Counted from the stretch's first letter, positions 19,460-28,412 are shown. The stretch is DNA of 64,000 nucleotides from Neisseria sp963534905 (GCA_963534905.1 CAUSUY010000002.1:1-64000), one strand, 5' to 3'. The notes: a model not told the origin generated them from the sequence alone. A program made the numbers and translations.

Positions 19460-19492
19460 TTCAGACGGCCTTTGTTATATAAGGCCGTCTGA
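19460..19492. terminator. outward-facing DUS pair after etfA
   Basis: TTCAGACGGCCTT and AAGGCCGTCTGAA flank an 7-8 nt loop. The arms are in the opposite order from most pairs here, so no T-run follows. It may be a weak terminator or simply two uptake signals. Confidence 0.55.
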
Positions 19493-19504
19493 AAATATTT
19501 TGGC

Positions 19505-20116
19505 ATGATTACGACCTATAAAACCATTACCACACCGACACAGGCTGAATTTAAAGATAAAGGTAGCCGTTTTATTGCATATGCCTATCCGATTCGCACT
19601 TTGGCCGATGTGAAGAAGTATCTCGACCCATTAAAGGAAGAACATCACAAGGCGCGACATTGGTGCTATGCCTATCGATTGGGTGTGGATGGAATGCAGT
19701 TTCGCGCAAACGATGATGGAGAACCGTCCGGAAGCGCAGGCCGCCCTATTTTGGGACAGATTGATTCTGTCGGTGTGACGGATGTGTTGGTTGTAGTTGT
19801 ACGCTATTTTGGCGGTACGCTATTGGGTGTTCCCGGTCTGATTCATGCTTATAAGGAATCAACAGCTCAGGCATTGGCGATAGCTGAAATTGTTGAAAAG
19901 AATGTCGAAAAGACAGTTTGGTTGAAGTGTGAATATCCTGTTTTGAATGAGGCTATACGGATTGCCAAACAATATCAGGTCGATATTGTGGAACAGGATT
20001 TGCAGCTGGATTGTAAGTTGACAGTGAAAATAGCGTTGGCCGATTATGAAGCTTGTATTGCTGCTTGGAAAAATACGCGCCAAATTGAAGTAGATACTGA
20101 AAAGCCGTTTGAATAA
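19505..20116 (+). CDS. yigZ: YigZ/IMPACT family protein
   Basis: A 203-residue protein of the IMPACT/YigZ family. The N-terminal domain carries KDKGSRFIAYAYPIRT, HHKARHWCYAYRLG and DDGEPSGSAGRPIL, then VVVVRYFGGTLLGVPGLIHAYKES; this is the UPF0029 signature. The C-terminal half is the small ferredoxin-like DUF1949 domain. Family members are linked to translation control in eukaryotes; the bacterial role is unclear. The start has no strong ribosome site, since an uptake sequence occupies the leader. It is followed by a mixed-dialect DUS hairpin. Confidence 0.9.
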   Translation: MITTYKTITTPTQAEFKDKGSRFIAYAYPIRTLADVKKYLDPLKEEHHKARHWCYAYRLGVDGMQFRANDDGEPSGSAGRPILGQIDSVGVTDVLVVVVRYFGGTLLGVPGLIHAYKESTAQALAIAEIVEKNVEKTVWLKCEYPVLNEAIRIAKQYQVDIVEQDLQLDCKLTVKIALADYEACIAAWKNTRQIEVDTEKPFE

Positions 20117-20165
20117 AAGGTCGTCTGAACATATTTGAGAAATCAAAAGTTTCAGACGGCCTTTG
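20115..20165. terminator. mixed-dialect DUS terminator
   Basis: The left arm is AGGTCGTCTGAA (20118-20129), the right arm is the complement of AGGCCGTCTGAA (20151-20162). It lies between converging yigZ and the DUF4298 gene. The T/C difference still allows G-T pairing in RNA. Confidence 0.75.
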
Positions 20166-20170
20166 ATGTT

Positions 20171-20482
20171 TTAGTCTTGATATCTGTCTAAAGCATTTAC
20201 GCTTGAGCGCAGGTGTTCCCAAGCCAGTTGATGAAATTCCCCCAGTGCGTTCCATAGGGCATCTTCGCTCATAATGCTGTATTCGCCCTGTGTACGCAAA
20301 TCAACATCTGCCCCTTCTTCAATGGCTTGATGGCATGCTTGGTATTCGTTGGTATAGAAGTCATCCATGTCTTGCATGAGGCTTGCAGCATGTTTCCAGC
20401 GGGCGATATCTGCTTCCAGTTGCGGCAGTAATTCGCACCATTCGCGGTATTTGCTTTGAATTTCGTCAATACGTTTTTGCAT
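20171..20482 (-). CDS. DUF4298 family protein
   Basis: A 103-residue soluble, highly acidic and helical protein (MQKRIDEIQSKYREWCELL), with the segment MQDMDDFYTNEYQACHQAIEEG typical of DUF4298. No catalytic motif or membrane segment is visible. The ribosome site AAAGGACAA precedes the ATG. The function of the family is unknown. Confidence 0.75.
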   Translation of the reverse strand: MQKRIDEIQSKYREWCELLPQLEADIARWKHAASLMQDMDDFYTNEYQACHQAIEEGADVDLRTQGEYSIMSEDALWNALGEFHQLAWEHLRSSVNALDRYQD

Positions 20483-20622
20483 GATTTGTCCTTTCGTTGT
20501 TTGAAATTAGAGTATGGTTGTCTTGGTGCGATATTATTCTTAATTTGAAACAGCTATGCAAGATGGAACAATATTCCATCAATTGAATTTTATTTACAAC
20601 ATCTATTCTTCAAGGAGATGGC

Positions 20623-21894
20623 ATGAAATTGCTCGTTATTGGTAATGGTGGACGTGAACACGCACTGGCTTGGAAATTGGCGCAGTCGTCTAAAGTAGAA
20701 ACTGTCTTTGTTGCACCTGGTAATGCTGGAACGGCAATTGAGCCTAAACTGCAGAATGTGGCGTTGACGGCGCATCAAGATTTAATTGATTTTTGCCGTA
20801 ATGAAAATATTGCCTTTACCGTAGTCGGCCCTGAAGCTCCTTTGGCTGCCGGTGTGGTGAATGACTTCCGTGCTGCCGGATTGAAGATTTTTGGCCCGAC
20901 TCAATACGCGGCCCAGCTGGAGAGTTCAAAAGATTTTGCTAAAGCATTTATGGCAAAATATAAGATTCCGACTGCGCAATACCAAACCTTTGAAAATGCC
21001 GATGCGGCACATGATTACGTCAATCGAAAAGGTGCGCCGATTGTTATTAAGGCGGATGGTTTGGCTGCCGGTAAGGGCGTGATTGTCGCCATGACTTTGG
21101 ATGAAGCCCATGCCGCTATCGACGATATGTTGTTGGGCAATAAAATGGGCAATGCAGGCGCGCGCGTCGTGATTGAAGATTTCCTGCAAGGCGAGGAAGC
21201 GAGCTTTATTGTTATGGTGGACGGCAATCATGTTTTGCCGATGGCAACCAGTCAAGACCATAAACGCCTGCTAGATGACGACAAAGGCCCTAATACCGGC
21301 GGTATGGGCGCGTATAGCCCTGCTCCGGTGGTAACGCCTGATGTGTACGAGCGCGCGATGAATGAAATTATTTTGCCGACTGTGGCCGGTATGAAAGCAG
21401 AAGGCCATGAGTTTACCGGCTTTTTATATGCGGGCTTGATGATTGATAAAAATGGTGCGCCTTATACCATCGAATTTAATTGCCGTTTCGGCGACCCTGA
21501 AACACAGCCGATTATGAGCCGTTTGGATAGCGATTTGGTGGACTTGGTTGAAGCGGCAATCGACGGTAAACTGGATAGTGTTACCGCCGAATGGAATCCG
21601 CAGACTGCGGTAGGCGTGGTGTTGGCCGCACAAAATTATCCTAACTCTCCGAAAAAAGGCGATGTGATCTTTGGCTTGGATAAAGCCAATCAAATCGGTA
21701 AAGTTTTCCATGCCGGTACTGCAACGAATGAACAAGGTGAAGTGGTAACCAACGGCGGCCGTGTGTTGTGTGTAGTCGGTTTGGGCGATGATGTTGCACA
21801 AGCTAAAAGCAAGGCTTATGAGGCATTGGAAACAATCCGTTTTGACGGTATGCAATACCGTAAAGACATTGCCGATAAAGCCATCAACCGTTAA
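20623..21894 (+). CDS. purD: phosphoribosylamine-glycine ligase
   Basis: Second step of purine synthesis: joins glycine to phosphoribosylamine using ATP; cytoplasmic ATP-grasp enzyme of 423 residues. The N-terminus KLLVIGNGGREHALAWKLAQS is diagnostic. ATP-grasp segments are KADGLAAGKGVIVA, NTGGMGAYSPAPVV and EFNCRFGDPETQPI. The ATG follows CAAGGAGATG. It is monocistronic with a long double-stem DUS hairpin after it. purB, another purine gene, lies 1.7 kb downstream. Confidence 0.97.
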   Translation: MKLLVIGNGGREHALAWKLAQSSKVETVFVAPGNAGTAIEPKLQNVALTAHQDLIDFCRNENIAFTVVGPEAPLAAGVVNDFRAAGLKIFGPTQYAAQLESSKDFAKAFMAKYKIPTAQYQTFENADAAHDYVNRKGAPIVIKADGLAAGKGVIVAMTLDEAHAAIDDMLLGNKMGNAGARVVIEDFLQGEEASFIVMVDGNHVLPMATSQDHKRLLDDDKGPNTGGMGAYSPAPVVTPDVYERAMNEIILPTVAGMKAEGHEFTGFLYAGLMIDKNGAPYTIEFNCRFGDPETQPIMSRLDSDLVDLVEAAIDGKLDSVTAEWNPQTAVGVVLAAQNYPNSPKKGDVIFGLDKANQIGKVFHAGTATNEQGEVVTNGGRVLCVVGLGDDVAQAKSKAYEALETIRFDGMQYRKDIADKAINR

Positions 21895-21907
21895 TAATGA
21901 ATAGAAA

Positions 21908-21957
21908 TAGGCCGTCTGAACACAGATTGTCCGACAATCTCAGTTTCAGACGGCCTT
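21908..21957 (+). terminator. extended DUS terminator after purD
   Basis: Outer arms are the uptake sequence (21909-21920 with 21945-21956). Inside them lies a second perfect 7-bp stem, AGATTGT with ACAATCT around CCG. Confidence 0.8.
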
Positions 21958-21963
21958 GGTATT

Positions 21964-22536
21964 ATGATGATGTTTCCCAGAATTTTATCGGCTGCAGCCC
22001 AACGCAGGCTGCAGGCACATCTTAAAAAAGGCGGGTTGGTCGCCTATCCTACCGAGTCTTGCTATGGCTTGGGCTGTATCCCTACTTTGCCCAAAGCGCT
22101 CAATCAACTGATTCATCTGAAAAAACGACCGCAACACAAAGGCATGATTGTCATTGGCCATAGCTTGGAACAGTTGCAACCTTTGCTGCAAAGGCCGTCT
22201 GAAAATATCCAAACCATGTTGCATGAAGCATGGCCTGCTCCGAAAACTTTTTTATTGCCGGCCGGCAAAAAAGTATTGCCTTCATTGCGGGGAAAAAGAC
22301 GTAGTAAATTGGCTGTCAGGGTTCCTGCGCACGCAGGTGCAAGACGTTTGTGCCAGGTTTTGGAAATGCCTTTAGTCTCTACTTCATGCAATCGTGCAGG
22401 AAAACGGGCGTGCAAAACGGAAAGGGAAGTCAGAAGACAGTTTGGCAGGAAAGTCTGGGTTGTAGGCGGATTGATAGGTAAGCAGAAAACGCCTAGCCAG
22501 ATTATTGACGGAGAAACAGGGGCAAGGCTGCGTTAA
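21964..22536 (+). CDS. tsaC: threonylcarbamoyl-AMP synthase (Sua5/YrdC/TsaC)
   Basis: Makes threonylcarbamoyl-AMP from threonine, bicarbonate and ATP for the t6A37 modification of tRNA. It has 190 residues, single-domain TsaC size. The segment GGLVAYPTESCYGLGCIP is the conserved nucleotide/substrate motif, followed by LKKRPQHKGMIVIGHSLEQL (K-R-x(n)-K) and LAVRVPAH. The SCNRAGKRA segment corresponds to the usual S-A-N-x-S-G loop, slightly divergent. Three consecutive ATG codons begin at 21964 and the start among them is uncertain. An uptake sequence is embedded in the coding region (22193). Confidence 0.9.
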   Translation: MMMFPRILSAAAQRRLQAHLKKGGLVAYPTESCYGLGCIPTLPKALNQLIHLKKRPQHKGMIVIGHSLEQLQPLLQRPSENIQTMLHEAWPAPKTFLLPAGKKVLPSLRGKRRSKLAVRVPAHAGARRLCQVLEMPLVSTSCNRAGKRACKTEREVRRQFGRKVWVVGGLIGKQKTPSQIIDGETGARLR

Positions 22537-22928
22537 AGAAGGGTTGTATCATCAAAGGAAAGGTATTTATTTGGAGAAGCAAATTTTTTCTAAAAGATTG
22601 TGGAATACCTTTGTGAAAAGCATTTAGCGCAGATTCAGTTTGGTTTGATGCATAGCAGTCTGAAAATACAGATAGATTAAGCAGATAGTAAGTCAGTAAA
22701 TAGAGCAGAAAGCAGTATTTTGTGAAATGCTCTTGCAAAGAATGAAGCAAATTTTGAGCGTGAATGAATCGCTGTAATAAATTATTTTTGAATAAACAAA
22801 TTTTGTGGATAAATTTGAAGATAAATTTCCATCAAAACATAAAAAGGCCGTCTGAAACTTGATATTCAAAGCATTCAGACGGCCTTTTAAATATTTAAAC
22901 TGTGGATAACTTTGTGAATAAGTGTGGA
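22537..22928. other. AT-rich gap without a recognised gene
   Basis: About 390 bp. It holds two exact DnaA boxes (22804-22812 and 22901-22909) on either side of a DUS terminator. An 82-codon minus-strand ORF at 22502-22750 overlaps the tsaC end and has no supporting features. Confidence 0.5.
22841..22888. terminator. DUS terminator of the downstream lipoprotein gene
   Basis: AAAAAGGCCGTCTGAA pairs with TTCAGACGGCCTTTT, between tsaC and the converging lipoprotein gene. Confidence 0.8.
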
Positions 22929-23369
22929 TTAAAGCTTATGTCCGCACACGGTTTCGTATTGTTTTTCAGTAATCGTGCCGCTCATGACACTCATTGGGCG
23001 GATGCTGGTTGGCGTATAGCTTTGGTTGGAGATTACCCGACCGTGTTCGTCCATCAGTTGCAGCGCTGCCAGACGATAGGTTTTGTTTGAGCAATGAATT
23101 TCCCAGTTGCCGATGGCTGTTTTATAGGCCGGTGTGTTGACGAAACGTTCCTCTTTCAGTTTGGAAACGGTTTTTTTATCGCGGAAAGTAACCAGTGCGC
23201 CATTTCTTTTAATGCTGCTTCTATCAATGGCCACTTTGATATTACCTTCAGATATGGTGCCGATATTGGTCCAGCTGCTGCCGCCGCTCGATGTGGTGGT
23301 TGTTTCACAGGCACTCAACATCAAAGCCGCAAATATGGTTGCAGCTAGGGAAAAACGTTTGATATTCAT
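22929..23369 (-). CDS. surface-adhesin E-like lipoprotein
   Basis: A 146-residue lipoprotein. The signal peptide ends in LMLSAC, and the mature N-terminus is a Thr/Ser/Gly-rich linker (ETTTTSSGGSS). The folded part has IKVAIDRSSIKRNG, VTFRDKKTV and NWEIHCSNKTYRLAAL...YETVCGHKL, with two cysteines that could form a disulfide. This pattern fits the Adhesin_E (Haemophilus protein E-like) family. Protein E binds host matrix proteins; binding by this protein is not shown. It has a TGAGGT ribosome site and is monocistronic. Confidence 0.72.
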   Translation of the reverse strand: MNIKRFSLAATIFAALMLSACETTTTSSGGSSWTNIGTISEGNIKVAIDRSSIKRNGALVTFRDKKTVSKLKEERFVNTPAYKTAIGNWEIHCSNKTYRLAALQLMDEHGRVISNQSYTPTSIRPMSVMSGTITEKQYETVCGHKL

Positions 23370-23482
23370 AAAACCTCATTATTTACAGAAAGTCAGCCGA
23401 TATTATCCGTGAAGATGGCATATATCGTAAATCGATTTTGCAAAGTTGAACCTCTGAAAAGAATTTTATGAAAAATACGCTG

Positions 23483-23518
23483 AAAAGGCCGTCTGAAACC
23501 TGTCTTTCAGACGGCCTT
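23483..23518. terminator. DUS hairpin upstream of purB
   Basis: Inverted uptake sequences in the gap between the divergent lipoprotein gene and purB. With no upstream rightward gene, it may act mainly as an uptake signal. Confidence 0.6.
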
Positions 23519-23579
23519 GGAGTGTAAAATCATGTATAATTGCAAACAATTTGGTTTTCATCCCATAGGAAGATCCGAC

Positions 23580-24950
23580 ATGATTAACCCTATTGCTGCA
23601 CTTTCCCCATTAGATGGCCGCTACGCCAAATCCGTTGAAGCATTGCGTCCGATTTTTTCCGAATACGGCCTGATGCGTGCGCGTGTCAAAGTTGAATTAA
23701 ACTGGCTCAAAGCCCTTGCCGCCGAGCCTAAGATTGTAGAAGTTCCTGCTTTCAGCGATTTTACGCTTGCCGAAATCGACAAAGTGATTGAAAACTTCTC
23801 GCTTGAAGATGCCGCCGCCGTCAAAGCCATTGAGGCGACCACCAATCACGATGTCAAAGCCATCGAATATTGGCTTAAAGAACGCTTCTCCGGCGTGCCT
23901 GAAGTGGCTGCCGCCAGCGAGTTCATCCACTTTGCCTGCACCAGCGAAGACATCAACAACCTGTCCCACGCTTTAATGCTGCAAGAAGCGCGTGAGGCTG
24001 TTTTGCTGCCGAAACTGGCCGAAATCATTGAGAAACTGACCGGCATGGCGCATGAGTTGGCTGCCGTCCCTATGATGAGCCGTACGCATGGCCAGCCTGC
24101 TACACCAAGCACACTGGGTAAAGAAATCGCCAATGTCGTGTACCGCCTGCAACGTCAGTTTAAAAACCTGCAAGCGCAAGAATTCCTCGGCAAAATCAAC
24201 GGCGCAGTCGGCAACTACAATGCCCATATGGTCGCTTATCCCGATGTGGATTGGGAAACCCATTGCCGCAACTTTGTCAAAATCAGCCTCGGCCTGACCT
24301 TCAACCCTTACACCATTCAAATCGAGCCGCACGACTATATGGCGGAATTCTTCCAAGCCATCAGCCGTGTCAACACGATTCTGATCGACTTCAACCGCGA
24401 TGTTTGGGGCTACATTTCTTTGGGTTACTTCAAACAAAAAGTCAAAGCAGGCGAAGTCGGCTCTTCCACCATGCCGCACAAAGTCAATCCGATCGACTTT
24501 GAAAACTCCGAAGGCAACCTCGGTATGGCCAATGCCGTATTGGGCTTTTTGTCTGAAAAACTGCCGATTTCCCGTTGGCAGCGTGACCTGACCGACAGCA
24601 CCGTATTGCGTAATATGGGCGTAGGCGTGGGCTATACCGTATTGGGCTTTGCCGCTCATCTGCGCGGTCTGAACAAGCTTGAGCCGAATCCTGCCGCCCT
24701 TGCTGCCGATTTGGACGCTACTTGGGAGCTGCTGGCCGAGCCGATCCAAACCGTAATGCGTCGTTACGGCGTGGCCAATCCTTACGAGAAGCTGAAAGAC
24801 CTGACGCGCGGTAAAGACGGCATTACGCCTGAAGTGTTGAAACTCTTTATCGAATCGTTGGAAATTCCGGCAGAAGCCAAAGCCAAATTGCTTGAGCTGA
24901 CCCCTGCGTTGTATGTGGGTAAAGCCGAAGAGTTGGCAAAACGAATTTAA
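23580..24950 (+). CDS. purB: adenylosuccinate lyase
   Basis: Cleaves SAICAR and adenylosuccinate, releasing fumarate, in purine synthesis. It has 456 residues from the ATG at 23580, which follows AGGAAGATCC; an in-frame codon at 23517 would add 21 residues not found in the family. The N-terminus NPIAALSPLDGRYA is conserved. Catalytic segments are SRTHGQPATPSTLGKE and the superfamily signature GSSTMPHKVNPIDFENSEGN, with the catalytic Ser at its start. The enzyme is a homotetramer in the family. Confidence 0.97.
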   Translation: MINPIAALSPLDGRYAKSVEALRPIFSEYGLMRARVKVELNWLKALAAEPKIVEVPAFSDFTLAEIDKVIENFSLEDAAAVKAIEATTNHDVKAIEYWLKERFSGVPEVAAASEFIHFACTSEDINNLSHALMLQEAREAVLLPKLAEIIEKLTGMAHELAAVPMMSRTHGQPATPSTLGKEIANVVYRLQRQFKNLQAQEFLGKINGAVGNYNAHMVAYPDVDWETHCRNFVKISLGLTFNPYTIQIEPHDYMAEFFQAISRVNTILIDFNRDVWGYISLGYFKQKVKAGEVGSSTMPHKVNPIDFENSEGNLGMANAVLGFLSEKLPISRWQRDLTDSTVLRNMGVGVGYTVLGFAAHLRGLNKLEPNPAALAADLDATWELLAEPIQTVMRRYGVANPYEKLKDLTRGKDGITPEVLKLFIESLEIPAEAKAKLLELTPALYVGKAEELAKRI

Positions 24951-25030
24951 AAGGTTTTTGTAGGGCGCACGTTCTTAGTTATTGAGATTTTTTGATAGAT
25001 AAGAACCAGCTTTCTACATTCGACAAATTA

Positions 25031-25067
25031 AAAAGGCCGTCTGAAATCTCTTTCAGACGGCCTTTTT
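25031..25067. terminator. DUS terminator between purB and msrAB
   Basis: AAAAAGGCCGTCTGAAA pairs with TTTCAGACGGCCTTTTT, between converging genes. Confidence 0.88.
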
Positions 25068-25079
25068 CGATTCAAACCG

Positions 25080-26648
25080 TTATTTCACTTTGTCTTTCAA
25101 TGCGCCGTAGCCGGCAGCGTCCATTTCTTCCAAAGGAATGAATTTCAAACTTGCGCCGTTGATGCAGTAGCGCAGGCCGCCTTTGTCTTTCGGCCCGTCG
25201 GCGAAGACGTGTCCCAAGTGCGAGTCGGCGGCATGGCTGCGCACTTCGGTGCGGCGCATGTTGTAGCTGAAATCGTCGTGTTCGGTAACGGCTGAGGCGT
25301 TAATCGGGTGGGTAAAGCTCGGCCAGCCGCAGCCGGAATCGAATTTGTCGGCGGAGCTGAACAGGGGTTCGCCGCTGACGATGTCCACATAAATGCCGGG
25401 TTTGAACAAGTGGTCGTATTCGTGGCTGAAGGCGTATTCGGTCGCGCTGTTTTGGGTAACTTGGTATTGCTCTTCGGTCAGGAGGCGTTTGAGTTCGGCG
25501 TCGCCGGGTTTTTTATATGTTGCCGCGTCGAAGCCTTTGCCTTGCGGGGTGGCTTTGGTTTTGTCCGGCAGCGGTTCGTCGGCTTTGCGGATGTCGATGT
25601 GGCAGTAGCCGTTGGGGTTTTTAATCAGGTAGTCTTGATGGTATTCCTCGGCGTCGTAGAAGTTCTGCAGTGGTTCGTTTTCAACGACGAGGGGTTGTTG
25701 GTATTTTTGCTGCTCGCGTTTGAGCGCGGCGGCGATAACGGCTTTTTCGGTAGGGTCGGTGTAGTACACGCCGCTGCGGTATTGCGTGCCGATGTCGTTG
25801 CCTTGTTTGTTGAGGCTGGTCGGGTCAACGACGCGGAAGAAATATTGCAAGATGTCGTCTAGGCTGAGTTTGTCGGCATCGTAGGTGACTTTGACGGTTT
25901 CGGCATGGCCTGTATCGCGGTAGGAAACGTCTTCGTAGCTTGGGTTTTGCGTTTTGCCGTTGGCGTAGCCGGATACTGCGTCAACCACGCCGTCTATGCG
26001 TTGGAAATAGGCTTCCAAGCCCCAGAAGCAGCCGCCGGCAAGGTAGATGGTGCGCGTATTCATGATTGCTGAATCCTTTTTCTGTGTGTCGGGTTTGTAG
26101 AACGAGTTTTTCAGACGGCCTATATCGGCATTCGGGTCGCGGATTAAAGCCAATGCCTGCGCTTCATTGATACTGCCTTTGACGATGCGCTGCACGTCGC
26201 CGTCTTTGCCGATTAACGCCCACGAAGGGTAAACGCCGATATTCAGGCTTTGGGCGATGGTGCCGCCGTTGTCGGTCACGACGGGCAGCTTAGGATAGTT
26301 CAAACCGGCATACCATTTTTGGAAGTCGCCGTCTTTTTTCTCGTGCAGAAAACCGGGCGAGGCAACGGTAATCAGGTTGGCAGAACCGAATTTTGCATCT
26401 TGAGCCCATTTTTCGGTTTGTCCCAATTCGGACAAACACAAAGGACACCAACTTGCCCAAAATTTAATCAGGGTGGGTTTGTCTTTTTTCAGAAAAACAC
26501 TGGCAGGGCGGTTGTCAGGGGTTTTCAATGAGGATAATGCCTGCGGTACGGTTGCGGCTTCGGTATCCATTATTTTGGATGAGCAGGCGCCAAGTGCAAG
26601 CAGGCAGCCGAACTTGGTGCAAAGTGAAAATAATGTGCGGGGATTCAT
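25080..26648 (-). CDS. msrAB: thioredoxin-MsrA-MsrB fusion (PilB)
   Basis: Three-domain methionine sulfoxide reductase of 522 residues, the same length as gonococcal PilB. In order: a signal peptide with lipobox-like LLALGACSS; a thioredoxin-like domain with WASWCPLCLSE; MsrA with the catalytic Cys in GGCFWGLEAYF (S-isomer); MsrB with SGCGWPSFTHP and the C-terminal GLRYCINGASL (R-isomer). ATG 26648 was chosen over the in-frame codon at 26681 from the known N-terminus. A second Met (26063) precedes MsrA with AAGGA upstream and could give the cytosolic form reported in gonococci. The promoter (26681-26710) shares the ECF motif of doxX. An uptake sequence lies in the linker at about 26110. Confidence 0.95.
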   Translation of the reverse strand: MNPRTLFSLCTKFGCLLALGACSSKIMDTEAATVPQALSSLKTPDNRPASVFLKKDKPTLIKFWASWCPLCLSELGQTEKWAQDAKFGSANLITVASPGFLHEKKDGDFQKWYAGLNYPKLPVVTDNGGTIAQSLNIGVYPSWALIGKDGDVQRIVKGSINEAQALALIRDPNADIGRLKNSFYKPDTQKKDSAIMNTRTIYLAGGCFWGLEAYFQRIDGVVDAVSGYANGKTQNPSYEDVSYRDTGHAETVKVTYDADKLSLDDILQYFFRVVDPTSLNKQGNDIGTQYRSGVYYTDPTEKAVIAAALKREQQKYQQPLVVENEPLQNFYDAEEYHQDYLIKNPNGYCHIDIRKADEPLPDKTKATPQGKGFDAATYKKPGDAELKRLLTEEQYQVTQNSATEYAFSHEYDHLFKPGIYVDIVSGEPLFSSADKFDSGCGWPSFTHPINASAVTEHDDFSYNMRRTEVRSHAADSHLGHVFADGPKDKGGLRYCINGASLKFIPLEEMDAAGYGALKDKVK

Positions 26649-26680
26649 CTCTATGTTTCCTGTATGGATGGTTTGTCTCA

Positions 26681-26710
26681 TTAGACGTTGGAAATGCCAA
26701 AACCTGACAA
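26681..26710 (-). promoter_or_regulatory. ECF-sigma promoter of msrAB
   Basis: On the minus strand, TTGTCAG (26710-26704), a 16-bp spacer and CGTCTAA (26687-26681), the latter 32 bp before the start codon. The same two blocks at the same spacing lie upstream of doxX in the operon that encodes the ECF sigma factor. Gonococcal Ecf is known to control msrAB. Confidence 0.8.
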
Positions 26711-26718
26711 CCTTGATT

Positions 26719-26730
26719 TTCAGACGACCT
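26719..26730 (-). other. single AG-mucDUS copy
   Basis: AGGTCGTCTGAA on the minus strand, between divergent msrAB and ftsY; not part of a hairpin. Confidence 0.75.
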
Positions 26731-26793
26731 TGCCACGTAAAATACGCTACAATACTCCCTATTTCAAGTTTCTAAAATTAAAAGGAAAATTTA

Positions 26794-28314
26794 ATGTTCA
26801 GCTTCTTCCGTCGCAAGAAAAAACAGGAAACTCCGGCTCCTGAGGAGGCTCAAGTTCAGGAAAGCGCAGCAAAAGTAGAATCTGAAGTTGCTCAAATAGT
26901 TGAAAATATTAAAGAAAGTGCCGAATCTTTAGCTGAAAGCGTCAAAGGGCATGTTGAATCAGTTGTCGAAACCGTCGGTGAAACTGTCGAGCAGGTTCGG
27001 GAAGCTTTGACCGAAACGCCGTCTGAAACAGTCGAAAAAGTAGAAGAACACGTTGAAGCGGCAAAAGAAGCGGCCGTTGAAACCGTCGGCGAGACTGTTG
27101 AACAGGTTCAAGAAACCGTTGCCAAGATGCCGTCTGAAGCGGCCGAGGTTGTTGAGGAAGCAGCAGAACAGGCTGAGGCGGTAAAAGAAGCAGCCGTTGA
27201 AACTGTCAGCGAGGCTGTTGAACAGGTTCAAGAAACCGTTGCCGAGATGCCGTCTGAAGTGGCCGAGGCTGCTGAGGAAGTAGCAGAACAGGCCGAAGCA
27301 GTCAAAGAAGAAGCTGTTGAGGCAGTTAGTGAGACTGTCGAGCAAGCTCAAGAAGCCGTTGCGGAAACACCGGCTGAAGCCCCTGCTCCGGTAGAAGAAC
27401 ACAAGCTCAGTTGGGCTGCGCGTTTGAAACAAGGCTTGACCAAATCACGCGACAAAATGGCAAAATCGTTGGCCGGCGTGTTCGGCGGCGGACAGATCGA
27501 CGAGGATTTGTATGAAGAGCTGGAAACCGTGCTGATTACCAGCGATATGGGCATGGAAGCCACCGAATACTTGATGAAAGACGTGCGTGACCGTGTCAGC
27601 CTCAAAGGCCTCAAAGACGGCAACGAATTGCGCGGTGCGCTGAAAGATGCACTATATGACTTGATTAAGCCTCTGGAGAAACCTTTGGTCTTGCCGGAAA
27701 CCAAGGAGCCGTTCGTGATTATGCTTGCCGGTATCAACGGCGCAGGTAAAACCACGTCTATCGGCAAACTGGCCAAATATTTCCAAGCGCAGGGCAAATC
27801 TGTGTTGCTGGCGGCAGGCGATACTTTCCGTGCCGCCGCGCGTGAGCAGCTTCAAGCTTGGGGCGAGCGCAACAATGTAACCGTGATTTCGCAAACCACA
27901 GGCGATTCCGCAGCCGTTTGCTTCGATGCTGTCCAAGCCGCCAAAGCACGTGGCATAGACATTGTGCTTGCCGATACAGCCGGACGCCTGCCGACGCAGC
28001 TTCATTTGATGGAAGAAATCAAAAAAGTGAAGCGCGTGTTGCAAAAAGCCATGCCTGATGCGCCACATGAAATCATCGTCGTGCTTGATGCCAATATCGG
28101 CCAAAACGCCGTCAACCAAGTGAAAGCCTTTGACGAAGCGCTGGGTCTGACCGGCCTGATCGTCACCAAGCTCGACGGTACGGCCAAAGGCGGTATCCTT
28201 GCCGCCCTTGCCTCTGACCGTCCAGTTCCCGTCCGCTATATCGGCGTAGGTGAAGGCATTGATGATTTGCGTCCGTTTAATGCCAAAGCGTTCGTGGATG
28301 CCCTATTGGATTAA
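26794..28314 (+). CDS. ftsY: signal recognition particle receptor FtsY with repetitive acidic N-domain
   Basis: SRP-receptor GTPase that docks ribosome-SRP complexes at the inner membrane. It has 506 residues. The C-terminal NG domain (about 205-506) has G1 AGINGAGKTTSIGKLA, DTFRAAAREQL, ADTAGRLPTQ and TKLDGTAKGG. The first 200 residues are a Glu/Ala/Val-rich coiled region that includes near-identical 40-residue units (120 bp at 27073 and 27193, plus flanking partial copies). Each unit encodes MPSE from ATGCCGTCTGAA, an uptake sequence in the AT dialect (27128 and 27248, with a one-base variant at 27019). The ATG follows AAAAGGAAA. Confidence 0.95.
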   Translation: MFSFFRRKKKQETPAPEEAQVQESAAKVESEVAQIVENIKESAESLAESVKGHVESVVETVGETVEQVREALTETPSETVEKVEEHVEAAKEAAVETVGETVEQVQETVAKMPSEAAEVVEEAAEQAEAVKEAAVETVSEAVEQVQETVAEMPSEVAEAAEEVAEQAEAVKEEAVEAVSETVEQAQEAVAETPAEAPAPVEEHKLSWAARLKQGLTKSRDKMAKSLAGVFGGGQIDEDLYEELETVLITSDMGMEATEYLMKDVRDRVSLKGLKDGNELRGALKDALYDLIKPLEKPLVLPETKEPFVIMLAGINGAGKTTSIGKLAKYFQAQGKSVLLAAGDTFRAAAREQLQAWGERNNVTVISQTTGDSAAVCFDAVQAAKARGIDIVLADTAGRLPTQLHLMEEIKKVKRVLQKAMPDAPHEIIVVLDANIGQNAVNQVKAFDEALGLTGLIVTKLDGTAKGGILAALASDRPVPVRYIGVGEGIDDLRPFNAKAFVDALLD

Positions 28315-28412
28315 ATAGACAGACTGAGGCTTGTAAACACAGTTTGCGGGAGATTTTTGAGCTATATTTTGAAAGACTCCGTATTCGGGTGATACCAGCC
28401 AAACAGGCTGTT

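Noticed and set aside
22502..22750. 82-codon minus-strand ORF after tsaC
   Set aside because: It overlaps the tsaC 3' end, has no ribosome site and no family features.
26794..27430. The ftsY repeats as a CRISPR-like or mobile repeat array
   Set aside because: The repeats are in-frame, direct and protein-coding, with no spacers.
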